Assembly: GCA_937889645.1 (NCBI GenBank) | Contig: CALBZE010000102.1 | Location: 1-20,742 of the forward strand | DNA: 20,742 nucleotides | Direction of reading: 5' to 3' | Source of the DNA: an uncultured bacterium | Lineage (GTDB): Bacteria; Gemmatimonadota; Gemmatimonadetes; Longimicrobiales; RSA9 | Part shown: positions 13,882 through 20,742 of the stretch, one piece after another | How positions within the stretch are numbered: the first letter of the stretch is position 1 | Layout of the letters: every line of letters begins with the position of its first letter | Position numbers and translations under genes: made by a program | The notes under the pieces: generated by a model | Told to the model about the DNA's origin: nothing | Seen by the model: only the letters and a program-made list of their open reading frames with translations | Databases searched by the model: none

Positions 13882-15552
13882 TCAATACAACCGGAACCCC
13901 GGCGACAGCATCCGCGCCGGGAGGTAGCTCGCGAAGAACGGGCCGTACGCGATCGCGATCAGCGCGATCGTGACCAGGACCCAGATCCAGATCCGGTCCA
14001 GGTTCCGGTCCCAGCCGCTGAGCGACGGCGCGAGCAGCGTCCTCGAGACGGGGATGTCGCGCGGCTGCTCGCCCTTCTTCCCTCGCAGGATCGTCATCCC
14101 GATGACGACGAAGAACGTCGCGATCCCGAGGAACATGAGCGTGCCGCCGATCCCGGTCAGCGCGCCGCCCAGTCTCCATTCAGGGTTCACGTACGCCGAC
14201 TGGACGCGGAACAGCCGGCGCGGCATCCCCTCGAGACCGGCGGAGATCATCCCGCGGGCGAAGATCAGGACGCCGACCGCGTAGATCCACGACGACGCCA
14301 GCGCCAGCTTGCGCCCCCAGAGCGCCCGGCCGGTCAGGTACGGGATCATCCAGTACGCCACGCCGACGAAGGTGAGGGCGACCGCGGTCCCGACCGTCAT
14401 GTGGAAGTGCCCCGGCACCCACGTCGTGTTGTGGATGATCTGGTTCATCGTGAAGCTCGCGTTGATCAGCCCCGTGATCCCGCCGAGGACGAAGACCGCC
14501 ATCGCCAGGACCTGCGCCGTGACCGACGGGTCGCCCCACGGGAGCTTCGCGATCCAGCGGAGCACGCCCCTTCCGCCGCGCCGGCGCGCGCCGATCTCCA
14601 GCGCCGCCACCACCGAGAACGCCGTCGCAAGGCTCGGATAGAAGACGCCGAACGTCAGCACCGCGTGCACCGCCTTCATCCCCTGCGGGATCCCCGGGTC
14701 GGTGTACTGGTGATGGAAACCCGTCGGGATCGAGAGGATCAGGAAGAGGATGAAGACCGTACGGGTCAGCGCGTCGCTCACCAGGAGGCCGCCCGCCTGC
14801 CGCGGGACCAGCGCGTACCACGACACGTACGCAGGGAGCAGCCAGGCGTACACGATCGCGTGGCCCGTGAACCAGAAGAGCGTCCGCGTGAGCAGCGGGT
14901 CGATCAGCCCGCCGTACGCGCCGACCGACCACGGGATCAGGAAGCCGAGGAACTCCACCGCCGCGGGGAGCGACGCCAGGAACCACATGACGTAGCTGAC
15001 CACCGAGATGAAGGCGAGGAGCGGGATGCGATCGCCCGGGTGGTCGCGCCGCCAACCGCGCAACACGATCAGCATGTTCAGCAGCGCTACCCACGTGCTC
15101 ACCACGATGAGCACGATCCCCGTGTAGTACGTCCAGTGCGCCTGGAGCGGCGCGTACGACGTGTAGAGGACCGACGCCTGGTTCGTCACGATCGCGTAGA
15201 CGACGAGCACGTTCCCCAGCGCCAGCAGGACGAAACACGCGTAAACCAGCGACGACACGAGCTGGCGGCTCAGAGCGCGCGCCGTCATGAGAGGCAGGAA
15301 CGCGTTCGAGAACGCGAAGGTGAAGACGATGACGTTGGCGACGCCGTGCGCCGTGAGCCCCTGGTAGTAGCCGCGCAGCCCCGGGAAGTAGGGGAGGATG
15401 TTGATGTTGGCGTACGAGAGCGCGTTCGCGAGGCCGTGGAAGATCCCGGCGACGAGCGCACCGTAGCCGATGTAGACCGTCCAGCGGAGGACCCGCTTGT
15501 GCGACGCCGGGATCTCGAACCCGGTCGGGTCGTAGACCGTGGATGCGCTCAT
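13882..15552 (-). CDS. cbaA: ba3-type cytochrome c oxidase subunit I
   Basis: A 556-aa heme-copper oxidase subunit that reduces O2 to water and pumps protons in the cytoplasmic membrane. It closely resembles the Thermus thermophilus ba3 (B-family) subunit throughout. Visible ligands are H69 (QGLTAHGVAN) for low-spin heme b, H231 and Y235 of GHAIVY (CuB ligand and cross-linked tyrosine), H280 and H281 in GFHHQYTDPG (CuB) and H382 and H384 in VPGHFHM (heme a3 and heme b). About 13 hydrophobic segments are present. As in B-family enzymes, the A-family D-channel motif is missing. Its ATG overlaps the subunit II stop by 4 bp (ATGA), so it is translated as the last gene of the operon. The symbol follows the Thermus naming. 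Confidence 0.96.
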   Translation of the reverse strand: MSASTVYDPTGFEIPASHKRVLRWTVYIGYGALVAGIFHGLANALSYANINILPYFPGLRGYYQGLTAHGVANVIVFTFAFSNAFLPLMTARALSRQLVSSLVYACFVLLALGNVLVVYAIVTNQASVLYTSYAPLQAHWTYYTGIVLIVVSTWVALLNMLIVLRGWRRDHPGDRIPLLAFISVVSYVMWFLASLPAAVEFLGFLIPWSVGAYGGLIDPLLTRTLFWFTGHAIVYAWLLPAYVSWYALVPRQAGGLLVSDALTRTVFILFLILSIPTGFHHQYTDPGIPQGMKAVHAVLTFGVFYPSLATAFSVVAALEIGARRRGGRGVLRWIAKLPWGDPSVTAQVLAMAVFVLGGITGLINASFTMNQIIHNTTWVPGHFHMTVGTAVALTFVGVAYWMIPYLTGRALWGRKLALASSWIYAVGVLIFARGMISAGLEGMPRRLFRVQSAYVNPEWRLGGALTGIGGTLMFLGIATFFVVIGMTILRGKKGEQPRDIPVSRTLLAPSLSGWDRNLDRIWIWVLVTIALIAIAYGPFFASYLPARMLSPGFRLY

Positions 15553-16016
15553 TCGGCGATGACCTTTCCGAACATCGTCTGGTGCCCGATCCCGCAGTAC
15601 TCGTGGCAGATGACGACGTACTCGCCCGCCTCGCGGAAGGTGTGCGTCGCCGTCGAGACCTGCCCGGGGACGAGCATGATGTTCACACGCGTTCCTTCAA
15701 TGAAGAAGCCGTGGATCACGTCCTGGGACGTGCCGACGAAGGTGACCTCGGCGCCGACGGGCACGCGGACCTCGGGCGGGTTGAAGCTCCAGGCGCGACC
15801 GACCAGGACGACCTCGTAGCGGTTGGGTCCGACCTGGCGGACGCCGGGCTGGTCGAAGGGCGGCGTCGACGCCAGCATCTTCGGATCCACCTCGCCCGCT
15901 CGCCCCGGGAGGTGGATGTCCATGGCGACGCTGGAGTAGAGGAGGACGATGAGACAGGCGAGGAGCGTGACGCCGGCGAGCCAGAGGTACGCCTTCTCGT
16001 AGGTTTCGATCTTCAT
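15549..16016 (-). CDS. cbaB: ba3-type cytochrome c oxidase subunit II (CuA)
   Basis: A 155-aa subunit that accepts electrons from cytochrome c at a binuclear CuA centre. One N-terminal transmembrane helix (about 10-32) is followed by a periplasmic cupredoxin domain. The CuA ligands are complete: H102 (VIHGF), C137 and C141 with E139 between them (ICHEYCG), H145 and M148. The single helix and short length fit B-family ba3 oxidases rather than the two-helix A-family subunit II. It starts 1 bp after the stop of the small IIa-like gene and overlaps subunit I by 4 bp, so these are tightly coupled. Confidence 0.96.
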   Translation of the reverse strand: MKIETYEKAYLWLAGVTLLACLIVLLYSSVAMDIHLPGRAGEVDPKMLASTPPFDQPGVRQVGPNRYEVVLVGRAWSFNPPEVRVPVGAEVTFVGTSQDVIHGFFIEGTRVNIMLVPGQVSTATHTFREAGEYVVICHEYCGIGHQTMFGKVIAE

Positions 16017-16017
16017 C

Positions 16018-16194
16018 TCACAACCGGTCGAGCATGGTGATGTAGATCACGAACCAGGCGCCGAGGATGCCGATGAGGAGGAGCATCGAGAGGAACAACG
16101 TGCCGATGACGACGGGCTCCTCCTCGGGCGAGAGTTCGATGTCCTCGGGGTCGTCGGACCCGGTCGAGAGGGGATCGTGGGCGTCGTGGGGCAT
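16018..16194 (-). CDS. Small single-helix oxidase subunit (subunit IIa-like)
   Basis: A 58-aa peptide too short for most gene callers to keep. An acidic N-terminus (DDPEDIELSPEEE) precedes one transmembrane helix (about 28-54, GTLFLSMLLLIGILGAW) and a short YITMLDRL tail. This is the layout of the CoxIIa/subunit 2A family of ba3 oxidases, in which the helix fills the space left by the missing second helix of subunit II. It has the best ribosome-binding site of the operon (GGAGGTGA, 4 bp before the ATG). It sits directly upstream of subunit II. Confidence 0.82.
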   Translation of the reverse strand: MPHDAHDPLSTGSDDPEDIELSPEEEPVVIGTLFLSMLLLIGILGAWFVIYITMLDRL

Positions 16195-16196
16195 GG

Positions 16197-16454
16197 TCAC
16201 CTCCGATCGTCGCCGTGGGCGTGCTCCTCGCGTTCGATCTCCCAGCGCGCGATGCTGCGGGAGAGCGAGCGGAGCAGGAGCAGGAAGACCGCGGCCACCA
16301 GGCCGGTGAGGAGGATCCGGACGGGCCTGAACGAGAGGGAGAGGATCTCGTTGATGTTCCACCAGATGAAGCCGAACATCGGCACGCCGAGAAGGAGGTA
16401 GATGGCCAGACGGACGGCCGTTCGCGCCGTGCCGGGTTTGTCCTTGCGCTCCAT
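16197..16454 (-). CDS. Small two-helix membrane protein, first gene of the ba3 oxidase operon
   Basis: An 85-aa protein with two predicted transmembrane helices (about 14-33 and 47-66). A basic N-terminus (MERKDKPGTARTAVR) points to a cytoplasmic start, and a charged tail (WEIEREEHAHGDDRR) ends it. Between the helices lies WWNINEILSLSFRPVR. I do not recognise a named family. The stop is 2 bp from the next ATG, so it is co-transcribed with the oxidase and may be an accessory or assembly subunit; that role is inference. The ATG at 16454 has only a weak ribosome-binding site. Confidence 0.75.
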   Translation of the reverse strand: MERKDKPGTARTAVRLAIYLLLGVPMFGFIWWNINEILSLSFRPVRILLTGLVAAVFLLLLRSLSRSIARWEIEREEHAHGDDRR

Positions 16455-16551
16455 ACGGGAGTCCGATCCTCGGGCGGTGGCCGGGGTGTCCGATTCGAGA
16501 CGGCGGGGTTTGGCAAGAAGCGGACCAGGGTTGGCGCGGAGAGGCGGGCCC

Positions 16552-16599
16552 GGGGCGCAGGCAGCCTGGGGCGCAGGCAGCCCGCGGCGCAGGCGGCCC
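16552..16599. repeat. Tandem repeat, three copies of a 16-bp unit
   Basis: GGGGCGCAGGCAGCCT and two close variants sit head to tail at 16552-16567, 16568-16583 and 16584-16599. The array lies in the 185-bp spacer between the divergent ba3 oxidase operon and the BNR-repeat gene, where both promoters should be. It may bind a protein or be simple replication slippage. No -10/-35 pair is evident inside it. Confidence 0.8.
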
Positions 16600-16639
16600 G
16601 GGGTGGCGGGCGATGGTGGCGCCGGGTAACTTCGGTGGC

Positions 16640-17725
16640 ATGGCACGACAGGTCTATCTGATGATCGGGACGCAGCGCGGGCTGTTCGTGGCGGTATCGG
16701 ACGAGAGCCGTCGGGCGTGGCGGTTCTCGGCGCCGATGTTGGTGGGCCGCGAGGTCTACCACGCGTGGCTGGACCCGCGGGACGGCCGGACGGCGTGGGC
16801 GGCGACGGACCACAAGGTCTGGGGCGCGCACGTGCACCGGAGCGACGACCGGGGCGAGAGCTGGACCGTGCTGGAGGCGGCGCCGCACTACGCGGACGAG
16901 CGCGGGCTCGAGGCGATCTGGGCGCTGGCGCCCGGCCCGGCGTCGGAGCCGGACGCGCTGTATGCCGGGATCGAGCCGGCGGGGCTCTTCGTGAGCCGCG
17001 ACCGGGGTGCGAGCTGGCACGGCGTCGAGTCGCTGAACGAGCACCCGACGAACCGGACGTGGCAGCCGGCGGGCGGCGGGCTCGCGCTGCACTCGATGCT
17101 GACGGACCCGCGCGACCCGTCGCGGATCTACTGCGCGCTATCGGCCGGCGGCGTCTACCGCTCGGACGACGGCGGCGCGAGCTGGAAGCCGATCAACGCC
17201 GGGACGCGAGCGGACTTCCTGCCGCAGCAGTATCCCGAGGCCGGGCAGTGCGTGCACAAGCTGCGACTCCACCCCGCGCGGCCGGACCGGCTCTACCAGC
17301 AGAGCCACTGCGGCGTCTACCGCTCGGACGACCGCGGCGAGACGTGGACGGAGATCACGGACGGCCTGCCGAGCGACTTCGGCTACGCGCTCGCGCTGGA
17401 CCCCTCCGACCCCGACGTCGCCTACGTGATCCCTGAAGAGTCGAGCCACATGCGGGCGACGGTCGACGGGAAGCTCCGCGTCTACCGCACGCGCGACGCC
17501 GGCGCGAGCTGGGAGCCGCTCACCCGCGGGCTGCCGCAGGAGCACGCGTACGTCTCGGTGCTGCGCGAGGGGATGGATTCGGACGGGCTGGACCCGTGCG
17601 GCGTCTACTTCGGCACCTCGAGCGGGCACCTCTTCGCGAGTCGCGATGGCGGCGATTCGTGGGAGCTGATCGCGGGGTTCCTGCCGAAGATCCTGTCGGT
17701 CACGGCGGCGGTGGTGGAGGATTGA
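16640..17725 (+). CDS. BNR/Asp-box repeat beta-propeller protein
   Basis: A 361-aa protein built of sialidase-like beta-propeller repeats. Six Asp-boxes (S/T-x-D-x-G-x-S/T-W) are visible: SDDRGESW (68-75), SRDRGASW (119-126), SDDGGASW (175-182), SDDRGETW (229-236), TRDAGASW (284-291) and SRDGGDSW (334-341). Together with GVYRS-type strands they suggest a complete 6- or 7-bladed propeller of the WD40/YVTN/BNR exo-alpha-sialidase-like group. No sialidase catalytic FRIP motif and no signal peptide are seen, so glycosidase activity should not be assumed. I prefer the ATG at 16640 (MARQVYLMIG) over one 27 bp upstream because the fold begins there, although neither start has a clear ribosome-binding site. 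Confidence 0.88.
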   Translation: MARQVYLMIGTQRGLFVAVSDESRRAWRFSAPMLVGREVYHAWLDPRDGRTAWAATDHKVWGAHVHRSDDRGESWTVLEAAPHYADERGLEAIWALAPGPASEPDALYAGIEPAGLFVSRDRGASWHGVESLNEHPTNRTWQPAGGGLALHSMLTDPRDPSRIYCALSAGGVYRSDDGGASWKPINAGTRADFLPQQYPEAGQCVHKLRLHPARPDRLYQQSHCGVYRSDDRGETWTEITDGLPSDFGYALALDPSDPDVAYVIPEESSHMRATVDGKLRVYRTRDAGASWEPLTRGLPQEHAYVSVLREGMDSDGLDPCGVYFGTSSGHLFASRDGGDSWELIAGFLPKILSVTAAVVED

Positions 17726-17815
17726 GAGGCGCGGCGGCTTCGAGTGCGGGTCGGGAGGCGCGCGACACCGCCCGCGGTTCACCCGCCGGCGGAGGCCCCA
17801 CGCCCCGCTGCCGCC

Positions 17816-18136
17816 TCACCTTTCCGGCCCCTCCCACCCGAACCTGTCCCAATCGATGCGCCCCGACCGATCGAAGACCACGCCTTCCTCCTCGAGGAGC
17901 ACGCGCTGGAGGCGGGCGGCGTGCGGGTCGACCTTGCCCAACGAGATCCCTCCCGCGTGATTGACGACGCGCCACCAGGGCACGTCGGTCCCGTCGGGCA
18001 GCTCGCGCAGCGCGCGGCCGACGCCCCGGGCGGCGCGGGGCCGGCCGAGGAGCGCGGCGACGCCGCCGTAGCTCACCACGCGCCCCCGCGGGACGCGGCG
18101 CACGAGTTCGTAGACGCGCTCGGCGAATTCGGACAC
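17816..18136 (-). CDS. Alkyltransferase-like protein (ATL, MGMT family without the acceptor cysteine)
   Basis: A 106-aa DNA-binding protein of the O6-alkylguanine-DNA alkyltransferase fold. The active-site PCHR of true MGMT reads PWWR here (53-56), so the alkyl-accepting cysteine is replaced by W54 and the protein cannot repair by transfer. ATL proteins bind O6-alkylguanine, flip the base and hand the lesion to nucleotide excision repair. Other conserved parts are present: GRVVSYGGVAALLG (18-31) of the helix-turn-helix, the arginine finger R37 in AARGVGRA, and VVNHAGGIS. The start is GTG, 9 bp after the oxidoreductase stop, so the two are probably co-transcribed. Length fits bacterial ATLs (about 100-110 aa). 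Confidence 0.92.
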   Translation of the reverse strand: MSEFAERVYELVRRVPRGRVVSYGGVAALLGRPRAARGVGRALRELPDGTDVPWWRVVNHAGGISLGKVDPHAARLQRVLLEEEGVVFDRSGRIDWDRFGWEGPER

Positions 18137-18145
18137 GGCGTCGCC

Positions 18146-19132
18146 TCAGGCGTCCCAGCTCAGGACGAGCTTGCCGAAGTTGAGGTTGGATTCCATGCGA
18201 CGGTGCGCCTCGGGCGCCTCGTGCATCGGGTAGACCGCGTCGACGACGGGGTGGATCCGGCGGGCGGCGAGGAGCGGGAGCGCGCGGTCGGCGAAGGCGC
18301 GCGTCGCGGCGGCCTTCTCCTCCTTCGTCCGGCCGCGGAGCGCGGTCCCGATCAGAGTGAGGCGCTTGCGGAGCAGGAGCCCCAGGTCCAGCTCGGCGCG
18401 CGAGCCGGACACGAGTCCGACGACCGCCATGCGCCCCTTCGGCGCGAGGACGCGGAGATTGTCCGCGAGGTATCCGCCGCCGACCAGGTCGAGGATCGCG
18501 TCCATGCCGTCGCCGCCCGTGCGTTCGAGGATCGCGTCCGCGAAGCCGTCGCCCTCCGTCACGACCCCGAAGTCGAGCCCGAGCTCCAGGGCGCGGTCCA
18601 GCTTCCACGGCGATCTGGCGGTCCCGAAGACCTCCGCGCCGGCCTCCCGCGCGAGCTGGATCGCCGCGACGCCGACGCCGCTCCCCGCCGCGTGCACGAG
18701 GAGCCGCTCGCCGGCCTCCAGTCCCATGAGCGTGAACAGCGCGTCGTGCGCGGTGATGAACGCCTCCGGCACGGCAGCGGCCTCCTCGAAGCCGAGCCCG
18801 TCGGGGATCGGGAGGAGGTGCGATTCGGGGACGACGACGGCTTCGGCGTACGCGCCGCCGCCGACGATCCCCATCACCCGGTCGCCGGGGCGGAACCGGG
18901 TCGCGCCCGGGCCGGCCTCGTCGACGACGCCGGCGTACTCGAGCCCGAGGATGTCCTGCGGCGAGTCGGCGGGCGCCGGGTAGCGCCCGCGCCGCTGCAG
19001 CAGGTCCGCGCGGTTGACGCCCACGGCACGCACACGAACGCGGACCGCGCCGGGACCCGGCTCGGGCGTGGGAACCTCCCGCACCTCGAGGACCTCGGGC
19101 CCGCCGGGCCCGCGCATCACGACCGCCCGCAC
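18146..19132 (-). CDS. NAD(P)H quinone oxidoreductase, PIG3-type (zinc-independent MDR family)
   Basis: A 328-aa medium-chain dehydrogenase/reductase, predicted to reduce quinones or enones with NADPH. The N-terminal GroES-like domain has GVNRADLLQRRGRYPAP (38-54) and LGLEYAGVV. The Rossmann domain has VHAAGSGVGVAAIQLA (146-161), then DLVGG and SNLNFGKLVLSWDA at the end. Zinc-ligand cysteines of alcohol dehydrogenases are absent. NRADLLQR with the final N.GK(L/I)VL is typical of human PIG3/TP53I3-like and bacterial QOR proteins. I keep the GTG start at 19132 (after CTGAAGG) because it gives the usual length; an ATG five codons on is possible. Confidence 0.93.
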   Translation of the reverse strand: MRAVVMRGPGGPEVLEVREVPTPEPGPGAVRVRVRAVGVNRADLLQRRGRYPAPADSPQDILGLEYAGVVDEAGPGATRFRPGDRVMGIVGGGAYAEAVVVPESHLLPIPDGLGFEEAAAVPEAFITAHDALFTLMGLEAGERLLVHAAGSGVGVAAIQLAREAGAEVFGTARSPWKLDRALELGLDFGVVTEGDGFADAILERTGGDGMDAILDLVGGGYLADNLRVLAPKGRMAVVGLVSGSRAELDLGLLLRKRLTLIGTALRGRTKEEKAAATRAFADRALPLLAARRIHPVVDAVYPMHEAPEAHRRMESNLNFGKLVLSWDA

Positions 19133-19204
19133 GCCTTCAGTCGAGGATCGCTGTGAGCAGGGACGCGCGCGATCGGGATGGGCGCCGACACAGCGGCGCC
19201 CGGG

Positions 19205-19474
19205 TCAGACCGCCTTGCGCGCGATGAAGTGGTACATCCAGGTGAAGAACAGCGCGCCGGCCGCCGCGCCGATCAGCGCGCCGACCCGCGTCGGGTACGG
19301 GTCGTGGTAGACGTACGGCGCCACGCCCAGGAGCCCGCCGATGATCCCGCCGAAGATCGCGAACGTGAACGACAGCGCGCTGGTCGTATTCGGAGCCCGG
19401 TAGAGGGCACGCACGAGCGCGCCCGCGACCACGGCCATGACGAGCCAGATCAAGAAACCGGTAACAAAGGGCAT
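19205..19474 (-). CDS. Small three-helix membrane protein (GlsB/YeaQ/YmgE-like)
   Basis: An 89-aa hydrophobic protein with three predicted helices, near 4-24, 33-53 and 63-84. The Gly-rich middle segment (AIFGGIIGGLLG) and the overall length resemble the GlsB/YeaQ/YmgE family of stress-associated membrane proteins, but the match is one of style. A clear GGAGG lies 10 bp before the ATG at 19474. It sits between the quinone oxidoreductase and infA on the same strand, with 127 bp to infA and 72 bp to the oxidoreductase. Function unknown. Confidence 0.75.
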   Translation of the reverse strand: MPFVTGFLIWLVMAVVAGALVRALYRAPNTTSALSFTFAIFGGIIGGLLGVAPYVYHDPYPTRVGALIGAAAGALFFTWMYHFIARKAV

Positions 19475-19601
19475 TGCGTCGGTTCCTCCAAGTGTTGAGC
19501 AATCAGGTGCGGGCGCGATATAGCCCCGCGCGCCCGCCGCCGCAAGGCTGAGGCGTCGCCGCCCGGATCCGCCGGGCCCACCGCCTCACCGGGCGTCACG
19601 C

Positions 19602-19817
19602 TCACCGGTAGCGGTACGTGACGCGCCCGCGGGTCAGGTCGTACGGCGAAAGTTCGACCTTCACCCGGTCCCCCTCGAGGACCCGGATGTAGTGCTGCCG
19701 CATCTTTCCGGAAAGATACGCCAGCACTTCGTGCCCGTTCTCCAGCTCGACGCGGAACGTGGCGTTGGGCAGGACCTCGATGACCGTACCCTCGATCTCG
19801 ATGGCTTCTTTTGCCAC
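19602..19817 (-). CDS. infA: Translation initiation factor IF-1
   Basis: A 71-aa S1/OB-fold protein that binds the A site of the 30S subunit and helps select the initiator tRNA. The sequence has the near-invariant features AKEAIEIEGTVIEVLPNA, FRVELENGHEVLAYLSGKMR, HYIRVLEGDRVKVELSPYD and the final LTRGRVTYRYR. The start is GTG at 19817, not ATG: MAKE aligns there, and AGGAGGG lies 6 bp upstream. In many bacteria infA sits in the ribosomal-protein cluster near secY and rpmJ. Here it stands alone beside a small membrane protein and a divergent hypothetical gene. Confidence 0.98.
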   Translation of the reverse strand: MAKEAIEIEGTVIEVLPNATFRVELENGHEVLAYLSGKMRQHYIRVLEGDRVKVELSPYDLTRGRVTYRYR

Positions 19818-19855
19818 CCAAACCCTCCTGTGGGATACACTTTCCCAGGGGCCGC

Positions 19856-19884
19856 ACGATACAACATCGCGCTTCATCGCGCAA
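19856..19884 (-). promoter_or_regulatory. Possible promoter of infA
   Basis: On the minus strand TTGCGC (19884-19879) is followed after 17 bp by TATCGT (19861-19856), about 40 bp upstream of the infA start. Matches to a sigma-70 consensus are 3/6 and 4/6. The position and spacing are right, but the sequence support is weak. Confidence 0.25.
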
Positions 19885-19971
19885 TCGGCGGGCCTGTCCC
19901 GAACAGCCATGGATTTCGCGTGGGTCGGTGTGCATCGTGATGCCAACGACCACCGGGGACAGGGGGATGCC

Positions 19972-20706
19972 ATGGCACGATGGAGTTATGGACCGAGAGA
20001 GGCGATCATCGGGCTGAAGAAGCGGGCGCTGACGTGGCCGTACGAGGAGATCCCGCCGAGACGGCGCCGCCGCGTGGGAGCGGAGGGGGAGTTGTGGGAG
20101 CGGGACCGGGAGCCGTTCGAGGGCGCGCGCGTGCTGGACGATCTGGACCGGGTCGGCGGCGATGCGCGGGACGCGGCCGCGGTCGTCGCGCGGTACGCGG
20201 TCGTGCGGGTCGCGCTGCGCGCCGAGGCGGGGCTGGCGGCGTGGAGCGTGTTCGAGGAGTGCGCGGCCGCCGCCGAGTATCTCGCCGGCGATCATTCGCT
20301 GTCGCAGGAAGAATGCGCCGCGCTCGCGGACGTGCTGCGCCAGGTGATGCGGCGGGACACGGTGGCGCTGGTGGCCGCGATGATGGAGGCGGGATCGCTG
20401 GCGGCGCGGGGCACGCACGCCGCGGGCGCATTCGCGCTGTACCTGGCCGCATACCGGGTCGCGCTCGCCCACGCGTGGAGCGAGGCGGCGAGCCGGGCGG
20501 CACGGGCGGTCGCGGTGTTGGCGGAGGAAGGCGGCGGGCGGCGCTCGATGCGTCGTTGGACGCGGCGAGCGAACGCGCTGGAGCGGCGCGCCGCCAAGGA
20601 GGCGGCGGCGCGGGCGGCGGCCGAACGCGAGGCGAGCGCCGGCGGGGCGAGCGCCGGCGAGGCCGCTGCGCCCGAGGCCGGGTCCGGAAACCGGGCGAAC
20701 CGTTGA
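19972..20706 (+). CDS. Hypothetical helical protein
   Basis: A 244-aa protein I do not recognise. After MARWSYGPREAIIGLKKRAL and a short basic stretch (PPRRRRRVG) comes a long Ala-rich, amphipathic region (about 60-190) with many A/V/L/E residues, likely a bundle of helices, as in scaffolding or TPR-like proteins. The C-terminal 60 residues are an Arg/Ala/Glu coiled-coil-like tail (RRANALERRAAKEAAARAAAERE) running into a low-complexity Ala/Gly/Glu end. The ATG at 19972 has AGGGGG upstream at a good distance; an earlier in-frame start at 19759 would run antiparallel through infA and is rejected. No signal peptide or transmembrane helix is evident. It diverges from infA across 154 bp. Confidence 0.75.
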   Translation: MARWSYGPREAIIGLKKRALTWPYEEIPPRRRRRVGAEGELWERDREPFEGARVLDDLDRVGGDARDAAAVVARYAVVRVALRAEAGLAAWSVFEECAAAAEYLAGDHSLSQEECAALADVLRQVMRRDTVALVAAMMEAGSLAARGTHAAGAFALYLAAYRVALAHAWSEAASRAARAVAVLAEEGGGRRSMRRWTRRANALERRAAKEAAARAAAEREASAGGASAGEAAAPEAGSGNRANR

Positions 20707-20742
20707 GACGAGAGAGGCAGTGCTGAAACCAGGGCGGCCGGG

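Noticed and set aside
14401..15819. 472-aa plus-strand frame opposite the ba3 subunit I gene
   Set aside because: Low-complexity Arg/Glu/Asp/His composition. The opposite strand encodes a complete heme-copper oxidase.
16640..17725. Functional sialidase
   Set aside because: Only Asp-boxes are present. There is no FRIP motif or arginine triad that I can place, and no signal peptide.
17726..17815. Rho-independent terminator between the convergent BNR and ATL genes
   Set aside because: Short GC-rich palindromes exist, but no clean stem followed by a T-tract was found on either strand.
17816..18136. Active O6-methylguanine-DNA methyltransferase
   Set aside because: The acceptor cysteine is replaced by tryptophan (PWWR).
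20707..20742. Start of another gene at the right edge (GTG at 20720 after GAGAGG)
   Set aside because: Only about seven codons are visible, too little to support a call.

Overview
The window looks like a piece of chromosome from a very GC-rich (estimated near 70% by eye), probably aerobic bacterium. The gene types suggest Gemmatimonadota or a similar soil or thermophilic lineage: a ba3-type oxidase, a 6-bladed-propeller lipoprotein remnant, a Yip1-like membrane protein, a Big_2 metallophosphatase and a BNR-repeat protein. That assignment rests on protein style only, because no rRNA or tRNA is present. I found no CRISPR array, no insertion sequence with a transposase and no recognisable phage structural gene.

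Left end (1-3420): an accessory, partly decayed region. It holds three small tandem or inverted repeat structures, a 393-aa tyrosine recombinase (551-1732, minus) with an unusual HARP-like N-terminal module, the 5' fragment of a propeller lipoprotein gene (1803-2090), an intact Yip1-like membrane protein gene (2105-2803) and the 3' fragment of a TolB/PD40-type propeller gene (2875-3045). A related 55-bp sequence occurs in direct orientation at 423-477 and 3197-3251 and brackets all of this. A recombinase, two genes truncated at opposite ends and flanking repeats together suggest a small mobile or shuffled segment. This is the most unusual part of the window.

Molybdenum hydroxylase block (3421-11132): on the minus strand lie a large molybdopterin subunit most like the 4-hydroxybenzoyl-CoA reductase alpha branch and, upstream in the same operon, its [2Fe-2S] subunit. 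No FAD subunit is visible. A secreted or anchored metallophosphatase gene starts divergently. It is followed by a tight plus-strand run: MocA-like cytidylyltransferase, XdhC Rossmann protein, a separate XdhC/CoxI-domain protein and a Glu/Leu-type amino acid dehydrogenase. The last four overlap end to start, so the cofactor-maturation genes and the dehydrogenase are probably translated from one message. The maturation proteins presumably finish and insert the Mo cofactor of the hydroxylase encoded next door.

Carbon and energy block (11074-16454): a small hypothetical protein (minus), a glycogen-debranching-type amylo-alpha-1,6-glucosidase (plus), and a four-gene minus-strand operon for a ba3-type (B-family) cytochrome c oxidase: small two-helix protein, subunit IIa-like peptide, CuA subunit II and heme-copper subunit I. 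The order of transcription runs from 16454 down to 13882.

Right end (16455-20742): a promoter-side spacer with a 3x16-bp tandem repeat, a six-Asp-box BNR protein (plus), an ATL alkyltransferase-like protein with a PIG3-type quinone oxidoreductase gene 9 bp upstream (minus), a small membrane protein (minus), translation initiation factor IF-1 with a GTG start (minus), and a divergent helical protein of unknown function (plus). These are mostly ordinary housekeeping genes.
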